Below are positions 1 through 6,960 of a stretch of 64,000 bases of DNA, one piece after another (within the stretch, counting starts at the first letter, position 1; every line of letters starts with the position of its first letter). Source of the DNA: Marinobacter fonticola (lineage in GTDB: Bacteria; Pseudomonadota; Gammaproteobacteria; Pseudomonadales; Oleiphilaceae); the NCBI RefSeq assembly GCF_008122265.1, contig NZ_CP043042.1:310001-374000 (forward strand), in the 5' to 3' direction. The position numbers and the translations under genes were made by a program. Below the pieces are notes generated by a model that was given only the letters and a program-made list of their open reading frames with translations, ran no database searches and was not told the DNA's origin.

Positions 1-659
1 ATTACCACCAGGACTACTACAAAGAGAATCCGGTCCGCTACAAGGTCTACACCTTCAACTCCGGCCGCTTCCAGTTTATCGAAAAGGTCTGGGGCGAAGA
101 TCAGGAGATCGACTTCTCAAACTACAGTCCGGAGAACATGGCCTCCGATAGCGAAGCTGACGGCAACGACCAAGCGTCCCATCGCCAGGGCAAAGGCTTC
201 AACGAGGACAATTTCGTCATACCCAGCGACGAGAAGCTCAAGCAAATGCTGACGCCCATGCAATACAAGGTCACCCAGGAAGATGGGACCGAGCCGGCGT
301 TCGAGAACGCCTATTGGGATAACAAACAGGAAGGTCTCTACGTGGACATCGTCTCCGGCGAGCCGCTGTTCTCCTCTGCGGACAAATACAAGTCCGGCAC
401 CGGCTGGCCCAGCTTCGTGCGCCCGATCGAACCGGAAGCCGTAGTGGAAAAGGAAGACAAATCCTGGTTCATGACCCGCACCGAGATTCGCAGCAGTGTA
501 GCGGATTCGCACGTGGGCCACGTATTCAAAGATGGCCCGGCACCCACCGGCCTGCGCTACTGCATGAACTCGGCGGCGATGAAGTTTATTCCCAAGGCTG
601 AGATGCAAGCTGCCGGGTATGGCGCGTATATGGATGAGGTTGGGCCGCCCCGGAGTTGA
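1..659 (+). CDS. msrAB: Peptide-methionine sulfoxide reductase MsrA/MsrB fusion, 3' part
   Basis: The frame is open from the first base, so the gene is cut by the window edge. The first ~33 residues ([14 protein letters not shown]..., then [11 protein letters not shown]) match the C-terminal end of MsrA; a linker leads to a complete MsrB domain. MsrB hallmarks seen are [18 protein letters not shown] and the catalytic Cys in [13 protein letters not shown]. The E. coli-type zinc Cys pairs are absent, as is usual in fusion forms. MsrA reduces the S- and MsrB the R-epimer of methionine sulfoxide with thioredoxin, repairing oxidised proteins. A hairpin terminator follows, so it probably ends its own transcript and marks the edge of the cassette-like region. 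Confidence 0.88.
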   Translation, partial: YHQDYYKENPVRYKVYTFNSGRFQFIEKVWGEDQEIDFSNYSPENMASDSEADGNDQASHRQGKGFNEDNFVIPSDEKLKQMLTPMQYKVTQEDGTEPAFENAYWDNKQEGLYVDIVSGEPLFSSADKYKSGTGWPSFVRPIEPEAVVEKEDKSWFMTRTEIRSSVADSHVGHVFKDGPAPTGLRYCMNSAAMKFIPKAEMQAAGYGAYMDEVGPPRS

Positions 660-680
660 TTGGTGAGTCGTTGAATTTTG

Positions 681-727
681 CTGCCTGCGTGGCTTACCCC
701 AAGAGTTGCGTAGGCAGATTGTTTTTT
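681..727 (+). terminator. Rho-independent terminator after msrAB
   Basis: CTGCCTGCG pairs with the later CGTAGGCAG (9-bp stem, one G-T wobble) and is followed within a few bases by a run of six T. It lies 22 bases after the msrAB stop. Confidence 0.65.
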
Positions 728-1070
728 CCTCTCATTGTTTTGTTTCCCCCTCCGCAGAATTTTCCTGTTGCCTACCAGCTTTTGGCCCAGTATTGCTGGG
801 AAAACGGTCGTTGCGACCGTGATTTTTGGTGGTCATTTAAAACAGCAAAAATTTTTGTATAAAACATTGGGTTGTGTTGATAGGTAAAGATCGGGATATG
901 AGGCGTGGCGACCGTTTTGCCGGAAAGGAATTCTTGGTTCAGCATGTCGCAAGCATTGACGTGCCAAGGGCTGCGGGCTAGTTTGAGGCGAGATTTGGAA
1001 ATGAGATATTGGTCGCCGAGATATTGGGCTTGGGGACTCATATACAAAGGTTAAGAGCAAGGAGAGGTAG
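728..1070. other. Stretch without a clear gene
   Basis: No convincing gene on either strand. Two short perfect hairpins lie near 787-814 (CCCAG...CTGGG and ACGGTCG...CGACCGT). The right end holds the first copy of a 62-bp repeat (993-1054). The minus strand is open for about 90 codons here, but without start signal or family resemblance that I recognise. Confidence 0.4.
993..1054 (+). repeat. 62-bp dispersed repeat, copy 1
   Basis: 57 of 62 bases are identical to 5109-5170, in the same orientation. It begins ATTTGGAAATGAGATATT and ends GTTAA. Copy 1 ends 17 bases before a cassette-type gene; copy 2 ends next to the yoeB stop codon. Its identity is unknown; it could be a fragment of a gene or an element scattered in the array. 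Confidence 0.85.
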
Positions 1071-1472
1071 GTGCCAAGACCACCAACAGATCGAGAAATT
1101 TTGCAGAAGATTCACGATCGATACCTTGATCAATTTGGTCAGTTCGAGCGTGATAATCCAGAACACGAGAGGTCGTCAAAGATCTACGTGCCTATTGATT
1201 GCAGTGCTATTGCGAACGATCTGCGTGTGGACCCAGACATAGTGTTTGGCCGTCTTTACTACCACCTCGACAAAAAGTACGGCTACGCCCAAGACAATGG
1301 TGCAAAGGTCCATTTGTTCACAATGGTTATCGGAGAGGATCGGCACGCAGTAAATTTCCCGATGCTTTCTGCAGTGCTTGCGGAACTTCAGCAATCGTGG
1401 TTTCGATTTACTGCACCATTGATCATTTCTGGTATTGCACTAGTGGTATCGGTAATCAGCCTTGTTTGCTAG
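1071..1472 (+). CDS. Hypothetical protein with C-terminal membrane anchor (cassette)
   Basis: 133 residues, GTG start chosen because AGGAGAGG lies 6 bases upstream. The soluble N-terminal ~105 residues contain IDCSAIANDLRVDPDIVFGRLYYHL, which reads like a winged-helix-type fold (inference), and the last ~22 residues (FTAPLIISGIALVVSVISLVC) form one membrane helix, so it would be a tail-anchored protein. An attC-like site begins 6 bases after the stop. I do not recognise a family. Confidence 0.6.
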   Translation: MPRPPTDREILQKIHDRYLDQFGQFERDNPEHERSSKIYVPIDCSAIANDLRVDPDIVFGRLYYHLDKKYGYAQDNGAKVHLFTMVIGEDRHAVNFPMLSAVLAELQQSWFRFTAPLIISGIALVVSVISLVC

Positions 1473-1477
1473 GACTC

Positions 1478-1560
1478 TTAACAATCGCAGGCACGGCGAC
1501 GGCTTTTCCATTGCGGCTCTGCCTCCATTCCAAAGCCGCGCGTGCTGCGGGCGTTAACTG
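1478..1560 (+). other. attC-like site 1
   Basis: Starts TTAACAATCGCAGG and ends CGGGCGTTAAC. The arms pair as an imperfect palindrome (CGCAGGCACGGCGACGGCTTT against AAAGCCGCGCGTGCTGCG) with a central loop, the fold used by integron integrases on single-stranded DNA. It lies between two small genes. Confidence 0.75.
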
Positions 1561-1578
1561 CTACCAAGTGTTGAGCAT

Positions 1579-2208
1579 ATGAACAAGTACTTAGAAGAAA
1601 CGAAATTTGCTGCTTCCTCACTGATTGACCTCATTTGGGCTGATTTTGAAAAGTTGGAAGACCTAAATGCTCAGTTGAAAAGGCTAACGGCCGATTTTGA
1701 CGTAAGGTATCAGGTATTTTTATCTAATGAATTTCATCCGGCTGCTAATCATTATCATGCACAAATGGCTAAAGCTTACCAAGGCATGGTTAAACCTAAA
1801 GCGGAGTTAGAGTGCAAGATCAACGATGTATCTAAAAGTATTGATGCAAAGTCGGCCTCAATAGCAGCGCTTTCAGGCGCGATCTTGCAAATTGCGAAGC
1901 AGTGCATTTCGCTTCGATATGGAAAACCACAAAACGCTCCTGACGGTGACGATATCGGCGGCGCCCTCATCAAAGACATTGTCTGGGAGGGGCGCAACCA
2001 AAGTATTCACTACGAAAACCCCAAAGAAATATCAGAGAATGTGGTTGCTCTATTTGTCAAGCTGGATGCCATAAGAGCTGATGGTAATACATGGGATGCT
2101 AAGTCTCAAACCAACTTTGCCTTTGAAATAGTAAATTTCCTAGGTTGGCGTACCTATGGTGATTTTGAGGCGCATTTAAAATCAATAAAGAGCAAGAAAG
2201 GCAGTTAA
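1579..2208 (+). CDS. Hypothetical coiled-coil protein (cassette)
   Basis: 209 residues with ATG start. Residues ~20-45 and ~75-105 are rich in Leu/Lys/Glu/Ala heptad patterns and suggest coiled coils. A later part (KDIVWEGRNQSIHYEN) resembles the conserved Arg-Asn/His patch of some HEPN-like proteins, but that is too weak for a call. Base composition is clearly more AT-rich than the flanking chromosome, a sign of transfer. The TAA stop is also the start of the next attC-like site, a typical cassette arrangement. Confidence 0.6.
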   Translation: MNKYLEETKFAASSLIDLIWADFEKLEDLNAQLKRLTADFDVRYQVFLSNEFHPAANHYHAQMAKAYQGMVKPKAELECKINDVSKSIDAKSASIAALSGAILQIAKQCISLRYGKPQNAPDGDDIGGALIKDIVWEGRNQSIHYENPKEISENVVALFVKLDAIRADGNTWDAKSQTNFAFEIVNFLGWRTYGDFEAHLKSIKSKKGS

Positions 2209-2281
2209 CAATGGCAGCACCCGGCCATTTTTGCTCCGGCTTCGCCTCCACAAAAATGGCCGGGTGCTGCCGGCGTTAGGC
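2204..2281 (+). other. attC-like site 2
   Basis: TTAACAATGGCAGCACCCGG... pairs with ...CCGGGTGCTGCCGGCGTTAGGC; the arms are nearly perfect for over 20 bp including GGCCATTTTT/AAAAATGGCC. It ends with GTTAGGC, fitting the GTTRRRY core consensus. Confidence 0.85.
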
Positions 2282-2289
2282 ATACCCAC

Positions 2290-2703
2290 ATGAAAGATAT
2301 AGAGAGCCTCGTCAGGGCCCTAAAGCAAAATTTTACTGATTCGGATTTCATGCCAGTGAAGACCGAGTTGATAGATAGTCTCGAGGAGAAATATCCAGGC
2401 GTACCCGCCGATCTAAAACAGCTATATGAGACTCTTGGATACGGAAGTATCGGGCATTCACATTACATGATTCATGTTCCCACGGAACCGACCGATATTT
2501 ACGATGAAGAAACGGCAGCCGAACTTTCAGGAGTAATAATTGTTGGCGACGATTTTGCTGGATATTGCGAAGCTTATGACACGAGAAACGACTGGGAATT
2601 CGGTTACATAGGTGACGACGGTGTTTTCGAGACTCACGCGCCAGAGTTTGAGAGTTTCACTGATTTTTTGGCCAAACAGTATGGCGCTGAGCAAAATGCC
2701 TAA
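2290..2703 (+). CDS. SMI1/KNR4 (SUKH) family protein (cassette)
   Basis: 137 residues. The order of features matches SMI1/KNR4 domains: N-terminal helix (IDSLEEKYPGVPADLKQLYETLGYG), central strands (IIVGDDFAGYCEAYDT) and the closing FESFTDFLAKQYG. Bacterial members are mostly immunity proteins that bind and block polymorphic toxins; no cognate toxin is seen nearby, so it may be an orphan immunity gene. It begins 9 bases after attC-like site 2, and its stop codon TAA opens site 3, which is interrupted by an insertion sequence. Confidence 0.8.
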   Translation: MKDIESLVRALKQNFTDSDFMPVKTELIDSLEEKYPGVPADLKQLYETLGYGSIGHSHYMIHVPTEPTDIYDEETAAELSGVIIVGDDFAGYCEAYDTRNDWEFGYIGDDGVFETHAPEFESFTDFLAKQYGAEQNA

Positions 2704-2780
2704 CAATCGGCTGCACAGCGACCTGGACTTCCCCTAATTTAGTAGACACGCATCGATAGCTCCCAAGCAGGGGAAGACCG

Positions 2781-3152
2781 ATGCCAGAAATGATCACGGG
2801 GAAGAAAACCCAGCAGTACAGCACTGAGTTCAAAGTCAAAGCGGTGGAGTGGAGCCACCAGGCCCACCGGAGCGTCAAGGGCGTCGCGGAAGCGCTGGAT
2901 ATTCATCCCTTCATGCTGTCACGCTGGCGAAAGGAATACCGTGAGGGAAAGTTCGCCATGAAGCGTGTCAAGAAAGCACCCGCCCAAGCCAAGCAGCAAA
3001 TCAAAGAGCAAGATGAGATCAACCGCCTGAAGCGCCAGATCGCCGAGCTTCGGGAGGAAAACGACATCCTAAAAAAGTTTCAACGCTTTCAAGCCGAGGA
3101 ACGACGGAAGCGTTCCGGTTCGTCTGGAAACACCGACGGGAACACGGAGTAA
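2781..3152 (+). CDS. IS3-family transposase OrfA
   Basis: 123 residues. N-terminal helix-turn-helix (YSTEFKVKAVEWSHQ... through MLSRWRKEYREGKF) binds the element ends; a leucine-zipper-like stretch (INRLKRQIAELREENDILKKF) follows, used for multimerisation. At 3071-3077 A_AAA_AAG allows a -1 frameshift into OrfB, giving the OrfAB transposase; without slippage translation stops at 3152. Confidence 0.92.
   Translation: MPEMITGKKTQQYSTEFKVKAVEWSHQAHRSVKGVAEALDIHPFMLSRWRKEYREGKFAMKRVKKAPAQAKQQIKEQDEINRLKRQIAELREENDILKKFQRFQAEERRKRSGSSGNTDGNTE
3071..3077 (+). promoter_or_regulatory. -1 ribosomal frameshift site of the IS
   Basis: The heptamer AAAAAAG is read as CTA AAA AAG in orfA. A one-base back-slip continues without a stop into the orfB frame (RFVWKHRREHGVKALCRHL...), the usual IS3 arrangement. 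Confidence 0.8.
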
Positions 3153-3961
3153 AGGCGCTGTGCCGCCACCTGAATATCTCGCGGTCTGGCTACTATGCCT
3201 GGATAAACCGCGAACCCAGCCAGAGAGCGGCTGAGAATGCCGACTTGCTGTTCAAGATTCGTCGTACCTACAGTGCCAGCAGCGGGCGTTATGGCAGCCC
3301 TCGCGTGTATCAGGCTTTGCGCCGTGAAGGTGTTGAGGTCGGCGAGAACCGGGTGGCTCGCCTGATGCGGGAATGGGGTATGAGGGCGCGTGTATCGCGT
3401 GTCTATCGGCAAATGACCAAGCGCCGAGACGCAGCTAAAACGCTCCCGAACTACCGTCTGGAGGAGGCCAAGCCGAAGGCGATCAACCAGCACTGGAGCA
3501 GTGATGTCACCTACATCAAGCTGGGGCGGAAATACGTGTTCCTAGCGGTTGTGCTGGATCTGTTCTCGCGTCGCATCGTCAGTTGGCGACTGGGTGAAAA
3601 CCTGAATGCTGACTTCTCTCGCGCGACGCTCCGAGAGGCCTTCAAGACAAGAGAACCAGCACCCGGCTTGTTGTTCCACACGGACCGGGGCATTGAATAC
3701 CGAGCCCGCAAGACGCAGGCGCTCCTGAAACGGCATCAGGTCCGTCACAGCATGAATCGACCGGGACAATGCACCGATAATGCCGAGGTCGAATCCTTCT
3801 TCAAAACGTTGAAGGGAGAATTGCTACAGGCGACCAGCTTTGTGACGTTGAGGCAGTTACGAAAGCATATAAATAACTATATTGAAGTCTTTTACAATCG
3901 CCAACGGCTGCACAGTGGCCTGGGCTACCGGACTCCGCTAGAGTTCGAGGAAATCAATTGA
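3074..3961 (+). CDS. IS3-family transposase OrfB (DDE integrase domain)
   Basis: Read as the C-terminal half of the frameshift product; the first ATG in frame is at 3245, but the conserved region starts upstream (HRREHGVKALCRHLNISRSG). The rve core is intact: first Asp in HWSSDVTYIKL, second in LLFHTDRGIEY, and Glu in CTDNAEVESFFKTLKGE. The C-terminal YNRQRLHSGLGYRTP motif is typical. No internal stop is seen, so the element looks active. Confidence 0.9.
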   Translation, partial: KVSTLSSRGTTEAFRFVWKHRREHGVKALCRHLNISRSGYYAWINREPSQRAAENADLLFKIRRTYSASSGRYGSPRVYQALRREGVEVGENRVARLMREWGMRARVSRVYRQMTKRRDAAKTLPNYRLEEAKPKAINQHWSSDVTYIKLGRKYVFLAVVLDLFSRRIVSWRLGENLNADFSRATLREAFKTREPAPGLLFHTDRGIEYRARKTQALLKRHQVRHSMNRPGQCTDNAEVESFFKTLKGELLQATSFVTLRQLRKHINNYIEVFYNRQRLHSGLGYRTPLEFEEIN

Positions 3962-4067
3962 AGGGGCGTGTCCGATTTATTGGGGGAAGTCCACTAATTT
4001 TCCGCTGCCGCTCCAAATTGGCGGCTTATTCAAGGCGTTATGCATCAACTAAAGAAGGGTTCGCAGT

Positions 4068-4604
4068 GTGCCTGAACCAGCATCAATAATTTCTGTCATC
4101 GCTTCAGTTGTGAGTGCTGCTGGTGGTGCTATTGCGTGTATTGCTGCTTTTAAGTCCGCAGGGCACGCTAAGAGAGCTTTTGAAGAAAGCCAAAAGGCGG
4201 ACAAAAGGTTCGCTCTCCGACAGCTTTCGCTCACCGCCCATCAAATTGTCGTAGAGGTAGATCGCATAAAGTGGCTGGCTCAAGGTCTCACAGCAGCTTA
4301 TAAAGCATTGGCTGTGTTCAATAATGCGACTGGTAACTCTCGGGTTCCTCTGATGACCAACGAGGTAGCTAAGAAAGTTAGGGTCGCGGAGCAGTTGGGA
4401 GAGAAAGCCAAACCTTTTGTAGATGTAAAAACGGCACTACTAAATGGGCCGCTCGAAGAAATTAGCGACCGAGAAATAGCAATGACTCAGTATCTAACTG
4501 AAGCAATAGCGTTGAGAGGGAAGATCGAAATAGAACTTGCTGATATTCAAGCTAAAAATGCTACCCATCAAGAAATTGCTATACGGAACGCCAATGGCCA
4601 GTAG
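4068..4604 (+). CDS. Hypothetical protein with N-terminal membrane helix (cassette)
   Basis: 178 residues, GTG start with an AAGAAGGG-type ribosome site ~8 bases upstream; the gene starts 24 bases after the right half of attC-like site 3. Residues ~7-27 (ISVIASVVSAAGGAIACIAAF) form a membrane segment; the rest is helical and charged (KSAGHAKRAFEESQKADKRF and later Lys/Glu-rich helices), probably a cytoplasmic coiled coil. AT-rich like the other cassettes. Family not recognised. Confidence 0.6.
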   Translation: MPEPASIISVIASVVSAAGGAIACIAAFKSAGHAKRAFEESQKADKRFALRQLSLTAHQIVVEVDRIKWLAQGLTAAYKALAVFNNATGNSRVPLMTNEVAKKVRVAEQLGEKAKPFVDVKTALLNGPLEEISDREIAMTQYLTEAIALRGKIEIELADIQAKNATHQEIAIRNANGQ

Positions 4605-4632
4605 CATAACCAATAGTTCCAGTACGTTCCGG

Positions 4633-4708
4633 GCCTAACGGCCCTCCACCGGACGCCCTTTTCTCCGCTTCGCTACAAAAAGGTCGCCGCTGAACAAAAG
4701 CGTTATAA
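4633..4708 (+). other. attC-like site 4
   Basis: Begins GCCTAAC, a full RYYYAAC match, and ends AAAGCGTTATAA. Pairing arms include CGGACGCCCTTTT against AAAAAGGTCGCCG, separated by CTCCGCTTCGCTAC, a loop common in attC sites. Confidence 0.75.
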
Positions 4709-4726
4709 ATCAGGGAGTAGCCATCA

Positions 4727-4900
4727 ATGGAGTGGCGCAAGGACGATTACCTAATCACTGACGATAATTCCAAGGTGCAACTGGATATCGTCCCCGCTTG
4801 CTTGAAAAAGCGCGGGGTCAGATACCGTCTTGAAGTGCAAGCTGTTGCATCGGTATCCGTGCATCGAAAGGCTTGTTTGAACAGACTACTCCGTAGATGA
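4727..4900 (+). pseudogene. GNAT acetyltransferase N-terminal stub (broken cassette)
   Basis: The gene start sits 18 bases after attC-like site 4. The first ~27 codons (MEWRKDDYLITDDNSKVQLD) match the usual start of a GNAT acetyltransferase group (MEWRRG.Y.IS.D..). At ~4807 the sequence turns into IS110-derived DNA and the frame runs on as unrelated residues to a stop at 4898. The acetyl-CoA binding part is absent. Confidence 0.5.
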
Positions 4901-5016
4901 GATGAACGAGCTTTCTCATGCTTGCCCCAACGATGGCTTTGGGCGCCAGGCCTCTCTCCCGCAAGCGAGCAGCCATAACGCGCACGACAGGGTTGCGATT
5001 ATAAAGCGCGGGGTCA
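4807..5016 (+). repeat. 14-bp direct repeats flanking the IS110 fragment
   Basis: AAAGCGCGGGGTCA occurs at 4807-4820 and again at 5003-5016, bracketing the IS110 transposase remnant exactly. Such flanking copies suggest that the fragment was added or trimmed by recombination at this sequence. Confidence 0.7.
4818..5002 (-). pseudogene. IS110-family transposase, C-terminal fragment
   Basis: About 60 codons are left. The motif NPVVRVMAARLRERGLAPK followed by ASMRKLVHLIYGVV and KPFD is the C-terminal (transposase_20 tail) signature of IS110/IS1111 transposases. The DEDD catalytic part and the remaining transposase_20 domain are absent. Confidence 0.65.
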
Positions 5017-5083
5017 AGTCTTGCCTTTTGCCTCATACTACTACCTTTGCCTCTAGCCGCGGGCAAAAGGCAAGATCTGACCC
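5011..5083. repeat. Long hairpin of the GGGTCAAGTCTTGCC type
   Basis: Arms 5011-5032 and 5062-5083 are 22 bases each and pair except at two adjacent positions (GGGTCAAGTCTTGCC... against ...GGCAAGATCTGACCC), with a 29-base spacer. Sequences of this type accompany REP-type and IS-derived palindromes in gammaproteobacteria (general knowledge, from memory). Confidence 0.7.
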
Positions 5084-5108
5084 TGTGCAATGTGTGCAAT
5101 GTGACCAA

Positions 5109-5170
5109 ATTTGGAAATGAGATATTAGTCGCCGAGATATTGGTCTTGGGGGCTCATATGCAAATGTTAA
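5109..5170 (+). repeat. 62-bp dispersed repeat, copy 2
   Basis: 57/62 identical to 993-1054. It ends two bases before the reverse complement of the yoeB stop codon. Confidence 0.85.
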
Positions 5171-5171
5171 A

Positions 5172-5426
5172 TCAGTAGTGATACCGGAGCTGGGCGATAA
5201 GCAAAGCGTCATCCGTGACTTTGTAAACTATTCGGTGTTCTTCGTTGATCCGGCGTGACCAGTACCCGGCAAGGCTGTGTTTGAGGGGCTCCGGTTTACC
5301 GACACCTTCAAACGGTTCTCGCGTGGTCTCTTTGATTAGCTTGTTGATTCGGTTAAGGATCTTTTTGTCGGTTTTCTGCCAGTACAGATAGTCTTCCCAG
5401 GCGTTCTCGGAGAAGATGAGTTTCAT
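5172..5426 (-). CDS. yoeB: YoeB/Txe-family mRNA interferase toxin
   Basis: 84 residues, the normal YoeB length. The RelE-fold landmarks are present: MKLIFSENAWEDYLYWQ start, central KPEPLKHSLAGYWSRRI, EHRIVYKV, and the C-terminal RYHY with His/Tyr catalytic positions. YoeB binds the ribosomal A site and cleaves mRNA; the neighbouring YefM neutralises it. Its start overlaps the antitoxin stop by 4 bases (ATGA), so they are translationally coupled. It is one of three YoeB-type genes within 3.1 kb. It runs opposite to the cassette genes, as a self-promoted TA pair may. Confidence 0.93.
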   Translation of the reverse strand: MKLIFSENAWEDYLYWQKTDKKILNRINKLIKETTREPFEGVGKPEPLKHSLAGYWSRRINEEHRIVYKVTDDALLIAQLRYHY

Positions 5427-5674
5427 TCAAGAAGTTCCTTTTCTTGACCACCGTCTTGTTCCAGTTCGGCAACGGATTCCAGCAACCGCCGAGCGTTTTT
5501 TGGTGCGCGCAGAAGGTATGCAGTTTCTTGCAGCGCTTCGTAGTCCTCAAGGGAGATCATTACTACGGACGGCGACTTGCTTCGGGTTATGATCACAGGG
5601 GAATGGTCCTCACAGACCTGTTCCATGGTTTTTGCTAGATTGGTTCTAGCGGCTGTGTAGCTAATGGCATCCAT
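5423..5674 (-). CDS. yefM: YefM/Phd-family antitoxin
   Basis: 83 residues from MDAISYTAARTNLAKTMEQV; a longer frame exists upstream but this ATG gives the standard N-terminus. The Phd/YefM DNA-binding fold is evident (ISYTAARTNLAK, PVIITRSKSPSVVMISLEDYEAL), followed by the acidic toxin-wrapping tail (SVAELEQDGGQEKELLE). It should repress its own operon with YoeB. A perfect palindrome CCTGTACAGG lies 10 bases upstream. Confidence 0.92.
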   Translation of the reverse strand: MDAISYTAARTNLAKTMEQVCEDHSPVIITRSKSPSVVMISLEDYEALQETAYLLRAPKNARRLLESVAELEQDGGQEKELLE

Positions 5675-5683
5675 AAGGTTGCT

Positions 5684-5693
5684 CCTGTACAGG
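5684..5693. promoter_or_regulatory. YefM operator candidate
   Basis: CCTGTACAGG is a perfect 10-bp palindrome with the TGTACA core known for YefM operators, just upstream of the antitoxin start. A TTGACG-type -35 on the minus strand lies at 5720-5725, but I see no good matching -10. Confidence 0.5.
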
Positions 5694-5730
5694 ATGTTGA
5701 CCATGGTCAGGATACCGTACGTCAAGGGAT

Positions 5731-5768
5731 TTAACAATCGGCTGCCCATTACCATTGGCGTTAAAGTT
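5731..5768 (+). other. Truncated attC-like site 5
   Basis: TTAACAATCGGCTGCCC joins directly to TTGGCGTTAAAG; start and end fit an attC, but the middle is missing (38 bases instead of 70-80). Confidence 0.5.
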
Positions 5769-5894
5769 AGGGAGAAGTAGCGTAAGAAACCGGGAGAGAT
5801 TTATTTTCCGGCCTGCTAAGTTCTAGAAATAGGCCGGGATAAGTCGAAAATAATTCTGTTCCGGTTTTTCCTTATAAGCATTAGGGAAATCCGA

Positions 5895-6227
5895 ATGATC
5901 AACAAGGCAGTTTTAGTTCTTTTGTTTTTATTATCAGGATCTGCTCTCGCAGAGGAAAAACCGCCTGAGCTTTGGTCCTGGTTTAAAGACTTGAACAAAT
6001 CCAAGGAAGCGTGCGAGATACAAAGCTCATATGCACTGCAAGTCATAGGGCTTGAAAATCAGGTTGAGAATGAGTACGGAATATACGGGAATGTAAAATC
6101 AAATCGTGTCGTTGTTAAATGTATAGAAATATCACCTACCCAAAGCAAGCTCATGGTTGCAGTTGCTGGCTCCAATAGGGATTCAGTAGAGCTTGTGAGA
6201 AATAAAATTGTTGATTCAATTCAGTAA
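5895..6227 (+). CDS. Small secreted hypothetical protein (cassette)
   Basis: 110 residues. A clear signal peptide (MINKAVLVLLFLLSGSALA, cleavage after ALA) is followed by a ~90-residue mature part with two Cys (in KEACEIQ and VVVKCIE) that could form a disulfide in the periplasm. No family recognised. AT-rich. It is followed by a ~95-base segment shared with the next cassette and then an attC-like site. Confidence 0.65.
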   Translation: MINKAVLVLLFLLSGSALAEEKPPELWSWFKDLNKSKEACEIQSSYALQVIGLENQVENEYGIYGNVKSNRVVVKCIEISPTQSKLMVAVAGSNRDSVELVRNKIVDSIQ

Positions 6228-6236
6228 TACTTAAAA

Positions 6237-6330
6237 GGTCACCCACCCTAAGCCATTCCGTCAGCGCCTGCTGCGATGCTACCCGCAGGGCCAGAATTAA
6301 TCACAAAATATTAGCTCTAACACCTTTTTT
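6237..6330 (+). repeat. 3' conserved segment of two cassettes, copy 1
   Basis: Shares GTCACCCACCCTAAG, AAGCCATTCCGTCAG, GCCTGCTGCG, CACCCGCAGGGCCA-like blocks, CATAAAATATT-like and ACACCTTTTT with 6961-7068 in the same order. It leads directly into attC-like site 6. Confidence 0.75.
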
Positions 6331-6384
6331 GCTCATTCTCCGCTTCGCTCCAAAAAGGGCGCCGGTTTAAGCAAGGCGTTCGTG
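6314..6384 (+). other. attC-like site 6
   Basis: GCTCTAACACCTTTTTT... pairs with ...AAAAAGGGCGCCGGTTT, loop CTCCGCTTCGCTC, and the site ends AAGGCGTTCGTG. The core GTTCGTG deviates from the consensus. Confidence 0.65.
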
Positions 6385-6412
6385 TTGACGTACGTACCCA
6401 AAGGCGTACACT
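6385..6412 (+). promoter_or_regulatory. Promoter of the second toxin-antitoxin cassette
   Basis: TTGACG (6385-6390) and TACACT (6407-6412) with a 16-base spacer; the region is rich in GTACGT palindromes that may bind the antitoxin. It starts right at the end of attC-like site 6, so the cassette carries its own promoter. Confidence 0.6.
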
Positions 6413-6444
6413 TGTTTAAAAGTTAAACACGTACGAGGTGCGTC

Positions 6445-6687
6445 ATGACCGGAATCACAGCAACTGAGGCGCGCAGCAACCTTTATCGGTTGATTGATGA
6501 AACTGCCGAGTCCCATCAGCCAATCGTCATTATGGGTAAGCGGAACAAAGCCGTCTTGGTATCCGAAGAAGACTGGTCGGCCATTCAGGAAACACTCTAC
6601 CTGCTCTCCGTACCCGGTATGCGGGAGTCTATTCGTGAGGGAATGGATACCTCTGTGGATGAATGCGATGAGGAGCTGGACTGGTGA
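6445..6687 (+). CDS. YefM/Phd-family antitoxin
   Basis: 80 residues. The N-terminal fold MTGITATEARSNLYRLIDE, then PIVIMGKRNKAVLVSEEDWSA, is typical of YefM/Phd; the tail is very acidic (DTSVDECDEELDW), as needed to wrap the toxin. A GAGG ribosome site lies 6 bases upstream. The stop overlaps the toxin start (GTGA). Distinct in sequence from the 5423-5674 antitoxin, so the two pairs are separate acquisitions. Confidence 0.92.
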   Translation: MTGITATEARSNLYRLIDETAESHQPIVIMGKRNKAVLVSEEDWSAIQETLYLLSVPGMRESIREGMDTSVDECDEELDW

Positions 6688-6947
6688 CATGGAAGTTGGT
6701 TTACACCAAACAAGCCCAGAAAGATGCAAAAAAGCTGGCCTCCAGCGGCCTCAAACCACAAGCCCAGGAACTGTTAGCGCTGATAACGGAAGATCCTTAT
6801 CGCAAGCCACCCCCGTTTGAGAAGCTCATCGGTGATCTTGTGGGGGCCTATTCACGCCGCATCAATATTCAGCATCGTCTGGTCTACCAAGTGATCGAGG
6901 ACGAGCGAGTGGTGAAAGTCCTCCGGCTCTGGAGCCACTACGAATAA
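6684..6947 (+). CDS. Txe/YoeB-family toxin
   Basis: 87 residues, GTG start overlapping the antitoxin stop by 4 bases. RelE/YoeB-fold motifs: KLVYTKQAQKDAKKL, PPFEKLIGDLVGAYSRRI, QHRLVYQV and C-terminal LRLWSHYE. It is expected to cleave mRNA at the ribosome. It closes a promoter-bearing cassette and is followed by the second copy of the shared 3' segment. Confidence 0.92.
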   Translation: MTWKLVYTKQAQKDAKKLASSGLKPQAQELLALITEDPYRKPPPFEKLIGDLVGAYSRRINIQHRLVYQVIEDERVVKVLRLWSHYE

Positions 6948-6960
6948 AGGAACCTCTCAA

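Larger units (their letters stand above)
2724..3993 (+). mobile_element. IS3-family insertion sequence, complete
   Basis: 1270 bp. The left end TGGACTTCCCCTAATTTAGT matches the inverted right end (TGGACTTCCCCCAATAAATC) and both continue to GACACG; ends are TG...CA as in IS3 elements. It holds two overlapping frames with an A6G slippery site. I see no perfect target duplication (left flank GCGACC, right flank CTAATT). It has inserted in an attC-like site. Confidence 0.92.
2701..4043 (+). other. attC-like site 3, split by an IS
   Basis: The 5' part (2701-2723, TAACAATCGGCTGCACAGCG) and the 3' part (3994-4043, ...CCGCTCCAAATTGGCGG...AAGGCGTTATGC) would make one normal attC of about 73 bases if 2724-3993 were removed. 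The insertion separates the pairing arms and should block cassette excision at this site. Confidence 0.8.

Noticed and set aside
772..1047. Open minus-strand frame of ~90 codons before the first cassette gene
   Set aside because: No ribosome site or recognised family; part of it is the 62-bp repeat whose second copy has a stop in the same frame. Not called as a gene.
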